Origin: Arcobacter sp.
Lineage (GTDB): Bacteria; Campylobacterota; Campylobacteria; Campylobacterales; Arcobacteraceae
DNA length: 64,000 nucleotides
Assembly (NCBI GenBank): GCA_002869565.1
Contig: PKUJ01000027.1
Coordinates: 256,801-320,800, forward strand
Direction of reading: 5' to 3'
In this document: positions 61,572-64,000 of the stretch, piece by piece
Numbering within the stretch: the first letter of the stretch is position 1
Layout: every line of letters starts with the position of its first letter
The notes under the pieces: generated by a model
What the model saw: only the letters and a program-made list of their open reading frames with translations
What the model was told of the DNA's origin: nothing
Database searches by the model: none
Translations under genes and position numbers: made by a program

Positions 61572-61757
61572 ATGGTAAAAAATAGAAAAAGTTACTTTTC
61601 ATTTTTTGGTATTTTAGCTGCTACAGTAAATAGAAAAATACATTCGCAAATAAGTATTATCGCATCTATTCTTAGTTTTGATATGCCAAAAATTATGAAA
61701 CTACTACATTCAAAGCAGTTAAAACCAGTCAAACAATATTCAACAAATAATATATAA
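61572..61757 (+). CDS. Small ORF with strong ribosome binding site before TonB receptor 2
   Basis: 61 residues, basic. AAAGGAGG at 61555-61562 is the best Shine-Dalgarno of the region, nine bases before the ATG. It ends 21 nt before the receptor start, so it is cotranscribed. No family or signal peptide is clear. It may be a leader or regulatory peptide for the receptor. Confidence 0.5.
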   Translation: MVKNRKSYFSFFGILAATVNRKIHSQISIIASILSFDMPKIMKLLHSKQLKPVKQYSTNNI

Positions 61758-61778
61758 ATAAAATAGGAAATAAAACAC

Positions 61779-63725
61779 ATGGAAAATAAGAAACTAGTCA
61801 CAAAAAAAACATTAAGCGTCGTTGCTTCGCTTCTAATAGCAACAAATCTTTACTCTTCGCAAGAGTTATCAGCAATTACAGTTACTTCTTCATTAATAAA
61901 AACAAATGAAAAAGATTCTACCTATACAACAGAAATCTATACAAAAAGAGATATTGAAAAATCTAAATCAAGAGATTTATATGATTTTTTGAATTCACAG
62001 ACTTCAGTAATAGTTAGTCCTAGTTATGGAAACACCTTTTCACAAAAAATTGATTTAAGAGGTTATGGTATTGGTGATGGATATCAAAATGTTGCAATAT
62101 CTGTAAATGGCAGAAGATTAAATAATATTGATATGGTTACGCAGTTATTGTCTTCTATTCCAATAGAATCAATAGAAAAAATAGAAATTATTAAAGGTAG
62201 TGGCTCTGTACAATATGGAGATGGAGCAAATTCAGGTGTTATAAATATTATAACAAATGGAAAAAATGAAAACTATATTAAATCATACTATGGTAGTAAT
62301 GGAACAAAAAATGGAACTGTTAGTTTAGGCTACAGTAATGATAAAGTAATTTTAAATGCTTCTATTGACCGTACTTCTACTAGTGGTACAAGAAGTTTAG
62401 CTTCTGGAAATAAAGACAAAAATTACAATTTAAATAAAAATATAAATATTATATATTTTCCTACGGATGATTTAGAATTAAGAGTAGGAAGAACTTTCTC
62501 AAATATGAATACTATATATGGTGGAGATTTAACTTTATTAGAATATAAATTAAACCCTAATCATTCAAATAAACTTACAGAACAATATTTTAGATCATAT
62601 GTTACGGATGTAGGAGCAACTTATGAGATAAATAAAAATTATTCTATTGATTTAAATTATAATAAAGAGAAAAAGTTAAGTGCTTATTCTACAGGATTTA
62701 GATCAAACTACGAATACAAATCTTATAATTCAACTTTTAATATCAAACAAGATGATTTTAACGTTGTTATAGGAGTGGATGCCTTTAAAGCAAATAGAAA
62801 TAGCTCTTCTGATAAAACTACTAAAAACAATAAAGCAGCTTTTGTATCTGCTGAATATTACCTAAGTAAAGATTTGACTTTATCAGCAGGTGTAAGAAAA
62901 GAAAAAGTTGAGTATATTTATGCTCCAAATACAGGTACTTCTTTAAGTGATGAATTAACACTTGAGTCTCATGATATTGGATTAAATTATAAATTAAATG
63001 AAAATAGTTCAATATTTGCAAACTATAACAGAGCATATCAGGCACCAGATATCGATAGGTTTTTTGCTTCAACATGGGTTTTTAGTGGAGGAGCTTGGAA
63101 TAGTACAACAAATTTTAATGGTTTTATAGAACCAGCAAAAGTTAGAAACTTTAATATAGGATATACAAATATACAAAAAAATAATAAATTAAAAGTTACT
63201 TTGTTTAGAACTAATCTTAGAAATGAGATTTATTATTATAATGTTGGATTTACTAATAGAAATACAAATATTGATAAATCGCATAAATACGGAGTTGAGA
63301 TATTTGATAAGTATTTAATCAATGACAACTTATATACATCATTTAACTACTCTTACATTGTTGCAAAAATTGATCATGAAAATGAATCTAACGGTGCATA
63401 TAATGGAAAATATTTGCCAGGTGTATCTAAACATAATGCTACAATAAACTTAGGATATAACTATGATAAGTTTACTACAGTTTTATCTCATAGTTTTAGA
63501 AGTGGTGCACATGCAGCAAATGATTTCCAAAATAACTTTTTTCAAAAACAAGAAGTCTATAACTCTACAAATTTAAGTCTAACTTACAATTATAAAAATT
63601 TAGAGTTTTTTGCTAAAATAGAAAATCTTTTTAATGAAGATAATGCTTTATGGATAAGAGATGACGCAATTTATCCTAATAATTTTGAGCGTTCATATTA
63701 TGCAGGGATGAAAATTAAATTTTAA
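61779..63725 (+). CDS. TonB-dependent outer-membrane receptor 2
   Basis: 648 residues. Signal peptide to about residue 28 (ATNLYSSQ), TonB-box-like ELSAITVTSS, plug with DLRGYGIGDG and IEKIEIIKGSGSVQYGDGANSGVINIIT, and a barrel ending RSYYAGMKIKF. It overlaps the start of a BtuF-like binding protein, so its ligand is probably taken up by an ABC importer: cobalamin, heme or a ferric siderophore. The promoter area (61500-61550) has two TATAAT-like boxes in an A/T-rich stretch. Confidence 0.9.
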   Translation: MENKKLVTKKTLSVVASLLIATNLYSSQELSAITVTSSLIKTNEKDSTYTTEIYTKRDIEKSKSRDLYDFLNSQTSVIVSPSYGNTFSQKIDLRGYGIGDGYQNVAISVNGRRLNNIDMVTQLLSSIPIESIEKIEIIKGSGSVQYGDGANSGVINIITNGKNENYIKSYYGSNGTKNGTVSLGYSNDKVILNASIDRTSTSGTRSLASGNKDKNYNLNKNINIIYFPTDDLELRVGRTFSNMNTIYGGDLTLLEYKLNPNHSNKLTEQYFRSYVTDVGATYEINKNYSIDLNYNKEKKLSAYSTGFRSNYEYKSYNSTFNIKQDDFNVVIGVDAFKANRNSSSDKTTKNNKAAFVSAEYYLSKDLTLSAGVRKEKVEYIYAPNTGTSLSDELTLESHDIGLNYKLNENSSIFANYNRAYQAPDIDRFFASTWVFSGGAWNSTTNFNGFIEPAKVRNFNIGYTNIQKNNKLKVTLFRTNLRNEIYYYNVGFTNRNTNIDKSHKYGVEIFDKYLINDNLYTSFNYSYIVAKIDHENESNGAYNGKYLPGVSKHNATINLGYNYDKFTTVLSHSFRSGAHAANDFQNNFFQKQEVYNSTNLSLTYNYKNLEFFAKIENLFNEDNALWIRDDAIYPNNFERSYYAGMKIKF

Positions 63726-64000
63726 TGAAGTATTTAAATAAACTTTTTTTTATATTTTTATTTACAATTAATTTAATGGCAGGAGAGAGAATAATCACTC
63801 TCTCACCTTCCATAAATGAAATTGTTTTTGCTTTAGAAAGTGGAAATGATATAGTTGCTAATACAGAGTATTGTAATTTTCCAGAGGAATCAAAACAGAT
63901 ACCTAAAGTAGGTGGCTATTCAAATGTTTCATTAGAAAAACTTCTACTTGCAAAACCAAGTATCATACTAGCTCAAGACTATGATAAAGAATTAATTTTA
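63725..64000 (+). CDS. BtuF/FhuD-type periplasmic binding protein, partial
   Basis: The first 92 codons are in the window; the rest lies beyond it. Signal peptide ending at LMA (about residue 19), then RIITLSPSINEIVFALESGNDIVANTEYC, PKVGGYSNVSLEKLLLAKPSIILAQ, as in type III (cobalamin, heme, siderophore) binding proteins. The ATG overlaps the receptor's TAA (TAATG). It works with the preceding receptor, most likely followed by permease and ATPase genes. Confidence 0.85.
   Translation, partial: MKYLNKLFFIFLFTINLMAGERIITLSPSINEIVFALESGNDIVANTEYCNFPEESKQIPKVGGYSNVSLEKLLLAKPSIILAQDYDKELIL

Noticed and set aside
1-64000. tRNA, rRNA or CRISPR features
   Set aside because: No cloverleaf-like tRNA, rRNA segment or regularly spaced repeat-spacer array was noticed on either strand.

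Overview
This is a strongly AT-rich, densely coded bacterial window. The gene content points to Campylobacterota, most likely an Arcobacter-like marine or estuarine lineage. The signs are a UPF0323 lipoprotein next to a glutathionylspermidine-synthase-like gene, Cache histidine kinases with the GEMIGNIAHQWRQPL dimerisation motif, tatBC next to queA, and many TTG starts behind AAGGA ribosome binding sites. No rRNA, tRNA or CRISPR array was seen. The genus is an inference.

Layout. 1-1.9 kb: an IS110-family element next to a broken HD-GYP gene. 2.1-8.3 kb: housekeeping and cell-wall genes (exonuclease, ion channel, MltC, an M15 peptidase, a DEAD-box helicase). The last two appear to start at ATT and ATC. 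8.3-18.5 kb: two NSS transporters, a second exonuclease, queA, tatC, tatB, a DjlA-like protein, two tandem BFD-type Fe-S miniproteins, nadE, a DegT aminotransferase and lpxK. 18.5-20.6 kb: a Cache histidine kinase interrupted by an in-frame TAA. 20.6-32.2 kb: a complete carbon-phosphorus lyase operon (phnF C D E G H I J K L M, a hexapeptide transferase, phnN, an endonuclease/exonuclease/phosphatase-fold enzyme, phnP), preceded by two copies of a PhnF-type operator. 32.2-39.5 kb: glutathionylspermidine-synthase-like gene, UPF0323, CBS protein, a Rof-like protein, aroE, a laccase-domain protein, malic enzyme, purU, and trmL interrupted by an in-frame TAA. 39.7-46.9 kb: a double-Cache chemoreceptor, a Na/Pi cotransporter and a large histidine kinase. 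47.1-60.2 kb: an OmpR-type two-component pair, an SPFH/NfeD pair, then a cluster of TonB-dependent receptor, DsbD-like membrane protein, two polytopic Fe-S proteins, a double-cubane-type dehydratase-family protein with its ATP-dependent activase, and ExbB/ExbD/TonB. 60.2-64 kb: an EF-hand protein, small ORFs, a HAD phosphatase, a second TonB receptor and the start of a BtuF-like binding protein.

The most interesting system is the 47-60 kb cluster. Three promoters (of the response regulator, the TonB receptor operon and exbBD-tonB) share one architecture: TTAACA-N5-TTAAC(A/C/T-like)-N9-TANNAT, i.e. 11-bp direct repeats ending exactly 9 nt before a -10 box, as in PhoB-type activation. This suggests that the response regulator controls itself and the whole uptake and reduction cluster. 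The cluster joins outer-membrane import with low-potential electron transfer in the membrane and an ATP-driven reductase pair. I infer reductive processing of an imported metal complex or other ligand; the substrate is unknown.

A second theme is gene damage or unusual decoding: two in-frame ochre codons, one frameshift plus IS truncation, and two genes whose only plausible starts are ATT and ATC.
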